Below are positions 5,050 through 11,326 of a stretch of 12,876 nt of DNA, piece by piece (the stretch's first letter is position 1; the number at the start of each line of letters is the position of its first letter). The stretch is taken from positions 1 to 12,876 of the forward strand of contig JANYBU010000308.1 in the NCBI GenBank assembly GCA_025360665.1, in the 5' to 3' direction. Position numbers and translations under genes: made by a program. Below the pieces are notes generated by a model, which saw only the letters and a program-made list of their open reading frames with translations, made no database searches and was not told where the DNA came from. Origin of the DNA: Nitrospira sp. (GTDB lineage Bacteria > Nitrospirota > Nitrospiria > Nitrospirales > Nitrospiraceae).

Positions 5050-6610
5050 CAGTTTCTTGGCCATCCGGGAACGCCAGAAAAAACCTGCTGCCTTTGCCGG
5101 GCGACGATTCTGCCCAGACGCGGCCCCCGTGTTTCTCCGCGACCATCTTCACGATGGCCAAGCCTACGCCGGTGCCTTCATACTCCTGGGCATTCTGCAA
5201 CCGCTCGAAGAGACCGAAGAGTTTCTCCTTCTGGTCGGCGTCGAAGCCGATGCCGTTGTCCTGTATCCAGAGTATACGTTCGGTCGGTGTCTGCTGTCCC
5301 CCGATGCTGATAGTCGGAGCTGGGGAATGGCGGGAGAACTTGAGGGCATTATCGAGCAGATTGACCAAGGCCTGACGGATGCTCACCGGTTCGCCATACA
5401 GATCGGCGAAGGGGAGATTGACCCTGATCTGAGGTGTGATGCCGGTGAGCTGGTTTTGCCGGTCGACGAGCAGGCTGCTGATCATCTCCAACACGTTGAA
5501 GCGGGTGCGTGGGAGGTCCTGCTGTTCCAGTCGTGAATACTTGAGGAGGGCGTCGATCATATGCGTGAGGCGTAATGAGGACTTCCTGATGACGTCGATA
5601 TAGTGTGTGACGTGAGGGTCGCCCTGGTCCACGAATTGTTTCTCCAGCAGCGAGGAGAAGCCTTCAATTTCCCGCAACGGCCCTTTCAAATCGTGGGCAA
5701 TCGAATAGGTGAAGGCTTCGAGTTCTTTGGTCTTGCGGATGAGGGCGGTGCCTCGTTCGCGGAGATTTGCAAGCATGGTCGTCAGGGAATTCGCCAGGAT
5801 GCCGACCTCATCTCGTGTGGGCCACGGTTCAAACTGGGCCGTGAGGTCATGGTGGGCGACGCGATCTGCCGTGGCTGCAAGCCGATTAAGCGGTGCGGCC
5901 ACAAGCCGCTTCATCATGAAGTAGATCGACACGACGAGAAGTCCAAGCAGGCCGACGACGGTAATGACGATGAGCCGTGCCTGCTCGACAAGGCGATCGC
6001 CCTCGATCTTCATCTCCACATCAATCATGCGGTGAAGTTCGATGAGCGAGGCGGTCGCATCTGCGGTCTTGGTCGCGGTCTGTTTGTACACCGGTTCTGC
6101 GTTCGACAGATTCTTCCCGCGCTGGCGAGTCGCAGCCTCAAGGTCTTCCCGCTGAGCGCGTAAGGCACTCATTCCATCGGCGATGGCGACGATCGTTTGG
6201 CTTTCCTGATCGGCTAGGTCGCCCCGTCCGTGCTGTTGCAACATGCCATACAACACGGGATGTGTACGGATAGCGTGGGAGGCTTGATAGGTGTCCAGTG
6301 CCGTGAGTGTTCGGTGCTCGATTTCCACAATGGCCTTCAGACTGATGGTCTGCTCTGCCGTGTTTTGATGTTCGAGGAGGTGGTGCATGTGGGTCTGCAT
6401 GTCGGAGAGGTTACGGAGCATTTCCGACGCCGTGACGACGCCGGGAATGGTGATCCGCTGATGGCGATCGACATAGCTATTCACACGGGAGAGATAGAAG
6501 AGCGATGCGCTGAGACTTCCGATGAGCAGGATGAGGATCACGCTGAACGAAAGCGCGAGTTTTTTGCCGATGGAGAGGTGGGCAATCCAGCCGACGGACG
6601 TGCGACGCAT
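5009..6610 (-). CDS. membrane sensor histidine kinase (HAMP, HisKA, HATPase)
   Basis: A 533-residue protein numbered from ATG 6610. A first membrane helix (about 19-41) is followed by a periplasmic, mostly helical sensor of about 170 residues with many Met, His and Gln, resembling the four-helix-bundle sensors of chemoreceptors. A second helix (about 213-232) leads into a HAMP linker (234-288). The dimerisation domain carries the phospho-acceptor H306 in S-I-A-H-D-L-K-G-P-L. The ATPase domain has an N-box (N417, N421), the G1 box DNGIGF (451-456) and the G2 box GTGVGLAIV (479-487). This places it with phytochrome-like/HAMP kinases. The final residues after F-P-D-G-Q-E come from an intergenic repeat. 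GTG 6625 is an alternative start; neither start has a clear ribosome binding site. It is the obvious partner of the downstream response regulator. Confidence 0.93.
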   Translation of the reverse strand: MRRTSVGWIAHLSIGKKLALSFSVILILLIGSLSASLFYLSRVNSYVDRHQRITIPGVVTASEMLRNLSDMQTHMHHLLEHQNTAEQTISLKAIVEIEHRTLTALDTYQASHAIRTHPVLYGMLQQHGRGDLADQESQTIVAIADGMSALRAQREDLEAATRQRGKNLSNAEPVYKQTATKTADATASLIELHRMIDVEMKIEGDRLVEQARLIVITVVGLLGLLVVSIYFMMKRLVAAPLNRLAATADRVAHHDLTAQFEPWPTRDEVGILANSLTTMLANLRERGTALIRKTKELEAFTYSIAHDLKGPLREIEGFSSLLEKQFVDQGDPHVTHYIDVIRKSSLRLTHMIDALLKYSRLEQQDLPRTRFNVLEMISSLLVDRQNQLTGITPQIRVNLPFADLYGEPVSIRQALVNLLDNALKFSRHSPAPTISIGGQQTPTERILWIQDNGIGFDADQKEKLFGLFERLQNAQEYEGTGVGLAIVKMVAEKHGGRVWAESSPGKGSRFFLAFPDGQETVSLQLTASALRQD

Positions 6611-6659
6611 GGCCAACGGTACCACAGCACCGTAGGGACCGCCAGGGGTTCGGTCGCGA

Positions 6660-6925
6660 CAGATGGCTTAGCGCATTCACGTTGCCGCTCTGGTTCCAGT
6701 ACCAGCAGAGGGAGATGTTCGGATAGATAGCGTCGATCGCGTTATGCCTTGCGACGGTGAAGCGTACGCCTGTCGTAGCGACCCAGGCGTCGCCGAACTT
6801 CCATTGGATTGCGGGTTCGACTCCCACAATCGTCAAGCCGTTCTGCTGTCCTCGATCGATCGCAAGGCCGTCCGGGAGCGTGGAGTGGGATCGGCATGAG
6901 TATTGACTTATTGTTGTCTGAATGA
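6660..6925 (-). pseudogene. C-terminal fragment of a decayed gene, possibly an outer-membrane protein
   Basis: Reading on the minus strand from a stop near 6926, the frame gives residues such as LPDGLAIDRGQQNGLTIVG, then VEPAIQWKFGDAWVATTGV and RFTVARHNAIDAIYPNIS, then LCWYWNQSGN. The alternating aromatic/polar pattern ending in aromatic strands resembles the last strands of an outer-membrane beta-barrel. The fragment has no upstream start, is cut on its upstream side by a repeat module at 6931, and its frame continues into the start of the kinase gene as unrelated sequence (to 6477). It is most likely the tail of a gene lost by deletion or repeat insertion. The exact end cannot be fixed, and the family is not certain. 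Confidence 0.45.
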
Positions 6926-6930
6926 CGCCT

Positions 6931-7030
6931 CAGCCGCCCACCGCGTCCGGTCCTCGTCGTTCGTGAAGCGTCAGCCGGTGCATGAATCAATCGTCAATCA
7001 TCCTGCGAGATACGCTTCACGTTTCACGAG
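6931..7030 (+). repeat. family-1-related repeat with a different centre
   Basis: The head CAGCCGCCCACCGCGTCCGG and TCCTCGTCGTTCGT, and the tail CTTCACGTTTCAC (7015-7027), match family 1, but the TCTGGTT units between them are absent. Instead, the perfect 10-bp arms CGTGAAGCGT (6962-6971) and ACGCTTCACG (7012-7021) enclose an unrelated 40 nt. The TPR gene's stop codon (7024-7026 read on the minus strand) is part of the tail, so the hairpin directly follows that gene and may serve as its terminator. Confidence 0.6.
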
Positions 7031-8799
7031 CCCTGCACTGACAACCGGGTTGGCGCAATGATACGGAATCTGACTTCGTCCACAAGGGTATCTGCGGACG
7101 TCTGCTCTCCCGCGAACAACCCACAGTGGTAGAGGCCCGTTGTCCATCCAGTTTTAGGAGGGGTTAACATGAAATACCCGGACTGGTCATTCATGGTCGT
7201 CATGACTCGGTCCTGTGCGACGGCGCGTTGCTCTCCGGTCATCTCAGATGTTTCCAGAAAACAGCGTCCTGTGAGGGGCACTGCATCAAACGAGGCCGAC
7301 ACCAGTCCAAAGACTAGGTAGATCTCTTGTTGTGCGGTGGGAAAGCTATCCCCCGGGTTCAGGGGAATAAATTCATGGGCGCCGGTGGGAAAATCGTCCC
7401 GCACGACCTTGCTCGCCGGGATGACAAATCGAAACCAACTGAAATCGGCGTCTCTGCCCATGAGCGAGGCCCGCTGGTCCAATGGTTTCTGCGGTGTAAA
7501 CCGCTCGGCAGCTCTTGCGTACAGCTCTTCTTCCGGAGAGACTGTGGGAGGAAGAGGATCGCTGGAGGGGACGCGGTCTGCAGCCTCATCAGCCTTCAGC
7601 TTTGCCAATTCGGGAACATGGGGTCGCACCTTTTCGAGCCACCGTGCGAGCTTCTTTCTATCTAACACACGGGTGTCAGGTGGGAGCTGAACGTTCTTGT
7701 TGTGTTCTTCAAATTCGACGGCCGCATCATGGAGGGTTTGAAAATGGACGAATGCGTCTTCCCACTGTTCCAACTCCACGAGACATTGGCCCATCCGAAA
7801 GACCGTATCCACATAGTCTTCTTCGCTGGGATCAAGGTTGGACATCTTCCCAAACACCGACAGCGCGTCCTTGCACCGGCCAAGCTGCATGAGGGTCAGC
7901 CCTAATTGATGATTGGCTAGGGGATCATTGGGATTGAGGGCCAGCAGTCTTTGATAGATCGGCTCGGCCTCCTGATATCGACCCATAGAGAAGAGTCTCC
8001 ATGCCTCTGCGCGAATGGAGGCCCATTCCTTGCGCTGTGCTCCTGTCATGTCTTTGGTTAGAACGGGGTCAAAGCGCCGGCCCCGATCGATGGAGGTTCC
8101 ATTGATTTGTGAGAGCAGACTCTTGGCCGGGAGCTCCAGAGGAGAACCAGGTGGCACCTTGTGCAACACGTATTGCACGTCACCTTCCGCGCCCTGATAA
8201 TCCAGGACGTCAAACCGCGCCCGGGCCAACGCCAATCGCCAGCCGAGCAATTCCGGAGCGATTTCCACGGCCTTCTTATACGATTCGAGCGATTCCTCAA
8301 GGCGATCGAGTTTTCGAAGTTCTTGCGCCAGCCGCAGATGAACCAAGGGATTCTGAACATCGACCCCTGCGATGCGTCCTAACTCGGCGATGGATTCCTC
8401 TCCTTGTCCAGACCGAATGAACACACTCCACTTGGCCCACCGGACATCCAATGCGGTTGGCGTCCTGGCAAGGACCATCTCATAGGCCTCAACCGCCTCT
8501 TGGAGGTCTCTGGATGTGGTGAGAATATCGCCGCGTAATTTCTGGAGCGTGAGCGCGTGAGGATGGTCTTGAATCCCTTGGTTAAGGATCACGAGCGCAG
8601 GGTTGATCGCACCACTCTCCCACACAGCTTTCGCATGTTCGGCGACTTGCTCCTCTGAACGTAATGATGACTCCTCCGCGAACGTGAAGGGACCCATCGT
8701 CAACGTCAACACGAGTGGCAGGCCAAGGAGCGTTGCGATGGAGTGATATCTTGGCCTGACGACAGTGTCTTGCATATGAAATGGTAACAATTTATCCAT
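7024..8799 (-). CDS. exported TPR-repeat protein
   Basis: A protein of about 591 residues, numbered from ATG 8799. The N-terminus carries a signal peptide: basic residues, then I-A-T-L-L-G-L-P-L-V-L-T-L-T-M and a likely cut after T-F-A at residue 41. Residues about 55-400 are helical tetratricopeptide repeats (for example A-E-P-I-Y-Q-R-L-L-A-L-N-P-N-D-P-L-A-N-H-Q-L-G), which build a protein-binding surface. The last 120 residues are beta-rich, with two cysteines (R-C-F-L-E, Y-H-C-G-L), and are not recognised. A periplasmic scaffold role is inferred. The frame is open back to 8952, but that part translates a repeat and lies upstream of a probable promoter. ATG 8814 and ATG 8775 are other possible starts; none has a good ribosome binding site. 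The stop codon is supplied by a repeat tail. Confidence 0.75.
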   Translation of the reverse strand: MDKLLPFHMQDTVVRPRYHSIATLLGLPLVLTLTMGPFTFAEESSLRSEEQVAEHAKAVWESGAINPALVILNQGIQDHPHALTLQKLRGDILTTSRDLQEAVEAYEMVLARTPTALDVRWAKWSVFIRSGQGEESIAELGRIAGVDVQNPLVHLRLAQELRKLDRLEESLESYKKAVEIAPELLGWRLALARARFDVLDYQGAEGDVQYVLHKVPPGSPLELPAKSLLSQINGTSIDRGRRFDPVLTKDMTGAQRKEWASIRAEAWRLFSMGRYQEAEPIYQRLLALNPNDPLANHQLGLTLMQLGRCKDALSVFGKMSNLDPSEEDYVDTVFRMGQCLVELEQWEDAFVHFQTLHDAAVEFEEHNKNVQLPPDTRVLDRKKLARWLEKVRPHVPELAKLKADEAADRVPSSDPLPPTVSPEEELYARAAERFTPQKPLDQRASLMGRDADFSWFRFVIPASKVVRDDFPTGAHEFIPLNPGDSFPTAQQEIYLVFGLVSASFDAVPLTGRCFLETSEMTGEQRAVAQDRVMTTMNDQSGYFMLTPPKTGWTTGLYHCGLFAGEQTSADTLVDEVRFRIIAPTRLSVQGS

Positions 8800-8826
8800 G
8801 AACAGGGGGGACATTGATGGAGATTT

Positions 8827-8855
8827 ACTATACCAAGAAGCCATGCGATGGTGAA
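8827..8855 (-). promoter_or_regulatory. probable sigma-70-type promoter of the TPR gene
   Basis: On the minus strand the elements are TTCACC (8855-8850) as -35, a 17-nt spacer, and TATAGT (8832-8827) as -10. Transcription would start near 8820, a few bases before ATG 8814 and about 20 before ATG 8799. The leader would be very short with no ribosome binding site. Confidence 0.45.
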
Positions 8856-8859
8856 ATGC

Positions 8860-8952
8860 ACCACCGCGTCCGCTCCGCGTCGTTCGTATCTCGTATTTCG
8901 TCGTTCGCACGCAGTGATTTTCCTGGCTTGCGAGATATGCTTCACGTTTCAC
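8860..8952 (+). repeat. family-1-related repeat with a different centre
   Basis: The head words CCACCGCGTCCG and CGTCGTTCGTATCTCG, and the tail CTTCACGTTTCAC (8940-8952), frame a centre unlike the other copies. TATCTCG and CGAGATA provide short inverted arms. The element lies between the divergent TPR gene and trmL; the rest of the gap up to 9059 shows nothing assignable. Confidence 0.55.
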
Positions 8953-9059
8953 GAATTACGCTCCCCAAGGAGCGGGTGGATACCAGTGGGCCTTTGCAGT
9001 AGACTTGCCCCTCAGCGGATGAATGAGGAACCGCGGTCTCCCATACCAGTCACGTACTC

Positions 9060-9524
9060 ATGTTCGACGTCATTCTGTATCAACCGGAGATTCCTCCGAA
9101 CACCGGCAACATCATACGGCTGTGCGCTAATACGGGCGCCAGGTTGCATCTCGTGAAGCCCCTGGGCTTTACACTGGAGGATAAGCAATTGCTGCGAGCA
9201 GGACTGGACTATCATGAATTTGCCACGATCATGGTCCACGAAAGTTGGGCCGACTGTGCTGCTAGCGTGAAGGATGGCCGCCTGTTCGCCGTATCCACCA
9301 AAGGTACCCAACGCTACGACCTGGTCGACTATGCCTCCGGCGATGCCTTCGTGTTTGGTCCGGAAAGCCGCGGGTTGCCGGCTGAGATTCTGGGAGCGGT
9401 TGCCGAACAACAACGTATCCGTGTACCCATGGTCCCGGGAAACCGGAGCCTCAATCTCTCCAACACAGTGGCAGTGGTCATCTACGAAGCGTGGCGGCAG
9501 ATCGCGTTTGGAACGCGTGCGTAA
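9060..9524 (+). CDS. trmL: tRNA (cytidine/uridine-34 2'-O)-methyltransferase TrmL
   Basis: A 154-residue SPOUT-fold enzyme, the usual TrmL length with no extra RNA-binding domain. It transfers a methyl group from S-adenosylmethionine to the ribose of the wobble base in tRNA-Leu isoacceptors in well-studied species. All three SpoU motifs are visible: motif 1 E-I-P-P-N-T-G-N-I-I-R-L (10-21) with its Asn and Arg, motif 2 V-F-G-P-E-S-R-G-L-P (98-107), and motif 3 I-R-V-P-M-V-P-G-N-R-S-L-N-L-S-N-T-V-A-V-V (120-140), which contribute to the knotted cofactor pocket. The N-terminus MFDVILYQPEIPPNTGN is typical, so ATG 9060 is secure although no strong ribosome binding site precedes it. It stands alone between divergent and convergent neighbours. 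Confidence 0.93.
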   Translation: MFDVILYQPEIPPNTGNIIRLCANTGARLHLVKPLGFTLEDKQLLRAGLDYHEFATIMVHESWADCAASVKDGRLFAVSTKGTQRYDLVDYASGDAFVFGPESRGLPAEILGAVAEQQRIRVPMVPGNRSLNLSNTVAVVIYEAWRQIAFGTRA

Positions 9525-9540
9525 GGGAGTGAAGAGCAAA

Positions 9541-9672
9541 TAGCGTATGGCGTATGGCTGATAGCGTGTCGCAGAACAGATGAAATTCTCTTTGCTCATC
9601 TCATGAGCCATTAGCGGTCAACTCTCTTTTCCTCTGACATCGTCTGGCCATCAGCTATCAGCCATACGCTCT
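9541..9672. repeat. family-2 intergenic inverted repeat, copy B
   Basis: Perfect 16-bp arms GCGTATGGCTGATAGC (9550-9565) and GCTATCAGCCATACGC (9654-9669) enclose about 88 nt. The inner part has GTCGCAGAACAG and ATTCTCTTTGCTC and a second short arm GAGCCATTAGC, as in copy A at 266-350. The left arm has a 7-nt duplication (GCGTATG-GCGTATG). It fills the gap between the convergent trmL and J-domain genes and could terminate both transcripts. Confidence 0.7.
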
Positions 9673-9682
9673 TACGGCTTCG

Positions 9683-10555
9683 CTATAGATCATCCTCTTT
9701 AAGACAGCGCCCGAATCCCTGTTGTTCGGCAAAATAGTAGGCATAGTGCAGGGCGGCGAGGTTGGCGATCCGTTCTTCCGCCTCGTCACGCGTATCCGCA
9801 TAGATGATCTGGATGCTATATCGCGCGGTGAGGGCGTCGAGGAAATCTATCAATCCAATCTTATGATATTGATTGAGGCGACCTCCGGCTTTGCGGTGTT
9901 GGAGCGTCCCTTCAATGACAAGAATACGAGAGGGGAAGGCGAGGAATTGTTCGAGTTCGTGAAGAAAGGGCAGGCGATTGTCGGAGGGATTCGAAAAGAT
10001 CGTGTAGAGCTCTTCCACGCCGATACTCTTGATGCACAAGAGTTCGGGTACTTCGGCAATGGCATAGCTGCCGGCTGGAAGGAGCTCTCGAATGGTTCCG
10101 GCGATGCGTACGAAGTCTTGAAAGTCGTAGGGGAAGTGCTCCCGAGGGTCGACGTAGAGATGAATGGCAGGCACCATGAGTTTGGGTTGGCCTGTCCGTG
10201 AGAGCATGATGAGCGATTGGGGTCCGCGTGCCTCCCGTGATCGTGTGGTTTGTTGGCGTGACGGAGTGGATGCGTACGATTGTGGGGATGGGCGTGGAGA
10301 CGCCTGGAGAGAGGACGAAGGCTGCACGGTCGCGTCGTAGCGTGTGCGTGCGATGGGGTCACTGAGGGTTTGATAGGCCTGGTTAATCAGTTGTGTCCGG
10401 GCTTCCGCCTTCCTGTGGAGGGTTGGTGCGTGGGTAAAGCGATCTGGATGCCAGACCTGGATTTGTTCATGCCAGGATTTTTTGATGTCAGCAGCCGTTG
10501 CGGTGGGTAAGAGTTCGAGCAGCGTATAATAGTTGATCATCCGTTCCTCTCGCAT
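9683..10555 (-). CDS. J-domain protein fused to an ERCC4-nuclease-like domain
   Basis: A 290-residue protein. Residues 6-75 are a J-domain: Y-Y-T-L-L-E-L-L, then the essential H-P-D at 36-38 in W-H-P-D-R-F, then Q-L-I-N-Q-A-Y-Q-T-L-S-D-P-x-x-R-x-x-Y-D; J-domains stimulate the ATPase of DnaK-type chaperones. A Ser/Pro/Arg-rich linker (78-112) follows. Residues about 130-285 look like an ERCC4/XPF-type nuclease fold: V-D-P-R-E (135-139), G-S-Y-A-I-A (162-167), C-I-K-S-I-G-V-E-E-L (174-183), R-I-L-V-I-E-G (210-216). The canonical G-D-Y and E-R-K-x-x-x-D catalytic set is largely replaced (Asp to Ser, Glu-Arg to Cys-Ile, Asp to Glu), so cutting activity is doubtful. AGGAG 6 nt before ATG 10555 supports this start; ATG 10540 also has AGAGGA. 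The J-domain is certain, the ERCC4 link is by motif reading. Confidence 0.8.
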   Translation of the reverse strand: MREERMINYYTLLELLPTATAADIKKSWHEQIQVWHPDRFTHAPTLHRKAEARTQLINQAYQTLSDPIARTRYDATVQPSSSLQASPRPSPQSYASTPSRQQTTRSREARGPQSLIMLSRTGQPKLMVPAIHLYVDPREHFPYDFQDFVRIAGTIRELLPAGSYAIAEVPELLCIKSIGVEELYTIFSNPSDNRLPFLHELEQFLAFPSRILVIEGTLQHRKAGGRLNQYHKIGLIDFLDALTARYSIQIIYADTRDEAEERIANLAALHYAYYFAEQQGFGRCLKEDDL

Positions 10556-10610
10556 CGGTCTCTCCTTTTCAAGGAGTAGAAGTGTATCGGAGTCTCAGGG
10601 GGAGATCTAG

Positions 10611-10768
10611 CAGGCTGTTGAAAAAGTCCGCCAGCCAAGAAACGCTGAACGGTGAGCGATGAACGATGAACAAGGAAATGATTGTCACTTCAGCGTTCCG
10701 CGTTCATCGTTCAGAGTTCAGTTGTTCGGTTGCTGCAGCCTTGCTAGACGGACTTTCTGAACAGCCTG
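10611..10768. repeat. 158-bp palindromic element
   Basis: The terminal arms CAGGCTGTTGAAAAAGTCCG (10611-10630) and CGGACTTTCTGAACAGCCTG (10749-10768) pair at 18 of 20 positions. Inside, GCTGAACGGTGAGCGATGAAC-type sequence at 10644-10671 pairs with CGTTCATCGTTCAGAGTTCAG at about 10700-10720. The whole unit folds on itself. It codes for nothing and looks like a small non-autonomous mobile or repetitive element. It sits in the divergent gap between the J-domain gene and the next gene. No target duplication is obvious at its borders. Confidence 0.65.
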
Positions 10769-10855
10769 TGCTCGTCTTGCTCTGTTCGAGAATAGTCTGA
10801 TAGGGTCATGTCGGTATTACCACGAAACTCAACCCCTGCAGGGAGGAAGACTACT

Positions 10856-11290
10856 ATGGGAGAGGTCGATACAGCCCCAGAAGTTGCCGCCAAGGTTATT
10901 GAGGATCTCACGGCGTTGGAGGTGGATCCGGACAAATGCGAGCGTCTCTATAAGGCCGCGCTGGTTCAGTCCAATTCAGGCGTAACCTATCGCATGTTAG
11001 CCAAGGTGCTCAGCACTGGAAAGGTGGATCTCGTCCACTACGGCTGTGACTTGGATGCGGATGGCAAACCGACGACGAAGTGGAAGATCAGGCGCATCCT
11101 TGAGCAGGCCTCCGAACGGTTTGATAAAGAGCTTGAGGCCATCAAGAAGGGTGTGACGGACGATGGTGAGGTCGTGCAGGGCGCATGGGTGCACGATATG
11201 ACCGGTCTCCCGGACGTGGCGGCACAGGGTAAGAGTCTGGACGAGTGGTCGCGGAGCATGACCGCAGAGGTTCGGAAGAAGCCGAGCTAG
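10856..11290 (+). CDS. hypothetical soluble protein
   Basis: I do not recognise this 144-residue protein. It is charged and mostly helical, with no signal peptide or membrane segment. Visible blocks are a first helix A-P-E-V-A-A-K-V-I-E-D-L-T-A-L-E-V, a segment Y-K-A-A-L-V-Q-S-N-S-G-V-T-Y-R-M-L-A-K-V-L, a polar loop Y-G-C-D-L-D-A-D-G-K-P-T-T-K-W-K-I-R-R-I, and a long Lys/Glu helix. The D-L-D-A-D-G-K loop is Asp-rich but is not a convincing EF-hand. The start at ATG 10856 is preferred because AGGGAGG precedes it (GGAGG at 10842-10846, gap 9 nt). ATG 10808 in the same frame lacks such a site. It stands alone, convergent with the ATP-grasp gene. Confidence 0.7.
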   Translation: MGEVDTAPEVAAKVIEDLTALEVDPDKCERLYKAALVQSNSGVTYRMLAKVLSTGKVDLVHYGCDLDADGKPTTKWKIRRILEQASERFDKELEAIKKGVTDDGEVVQGAWVHDMTGLPDVAAQGKSLDEWSRSMTAEVRKKPS

Positions 11291-11297
11291 CGAACGT

Positions 11298-11322
11298 CAG
11301 GCTGCAGGAACCTGGCAGCCTG
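11298..11322. terminator. bidirectional hairpin between convergent genes
   Basis: CAGGCTGC-AGG (11298-11308) pairs with CCT-G-GCAGCCTG (11311-11322), leaving a two-base loop and one bulged G. The stem lies between the + strand hypothetical gene and the minus-strand ATP-grasp gene. Neither side has a T run, so it would be an imperfect terminator for both. Confidence 0.55.
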
Positions 11323-11326
11323 GCAT

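Noticed and set aside
4435..5536. Long + strand open frames of 200 and 233 codons opposite the regulator and kinase genes
   Set aside because: They are shadows of the strongly supported minus-strand genes, and their products show no family features.
6810..6830. GGGTTCGACTCCC, which looks like the T-arm of a tRNA or an attachment site
   Set aside because: Only three pairs form in the stem, there is no matching acceptor, D or anticodon arm upstream, and the sequence is explained as coding for V-G-V-E-P on the other strand.
10611..10768. Complete insertion sequence
   Set aside because: No transposase frame lies between the arms and no target duplication is evident; only a small non-coding element is supported.
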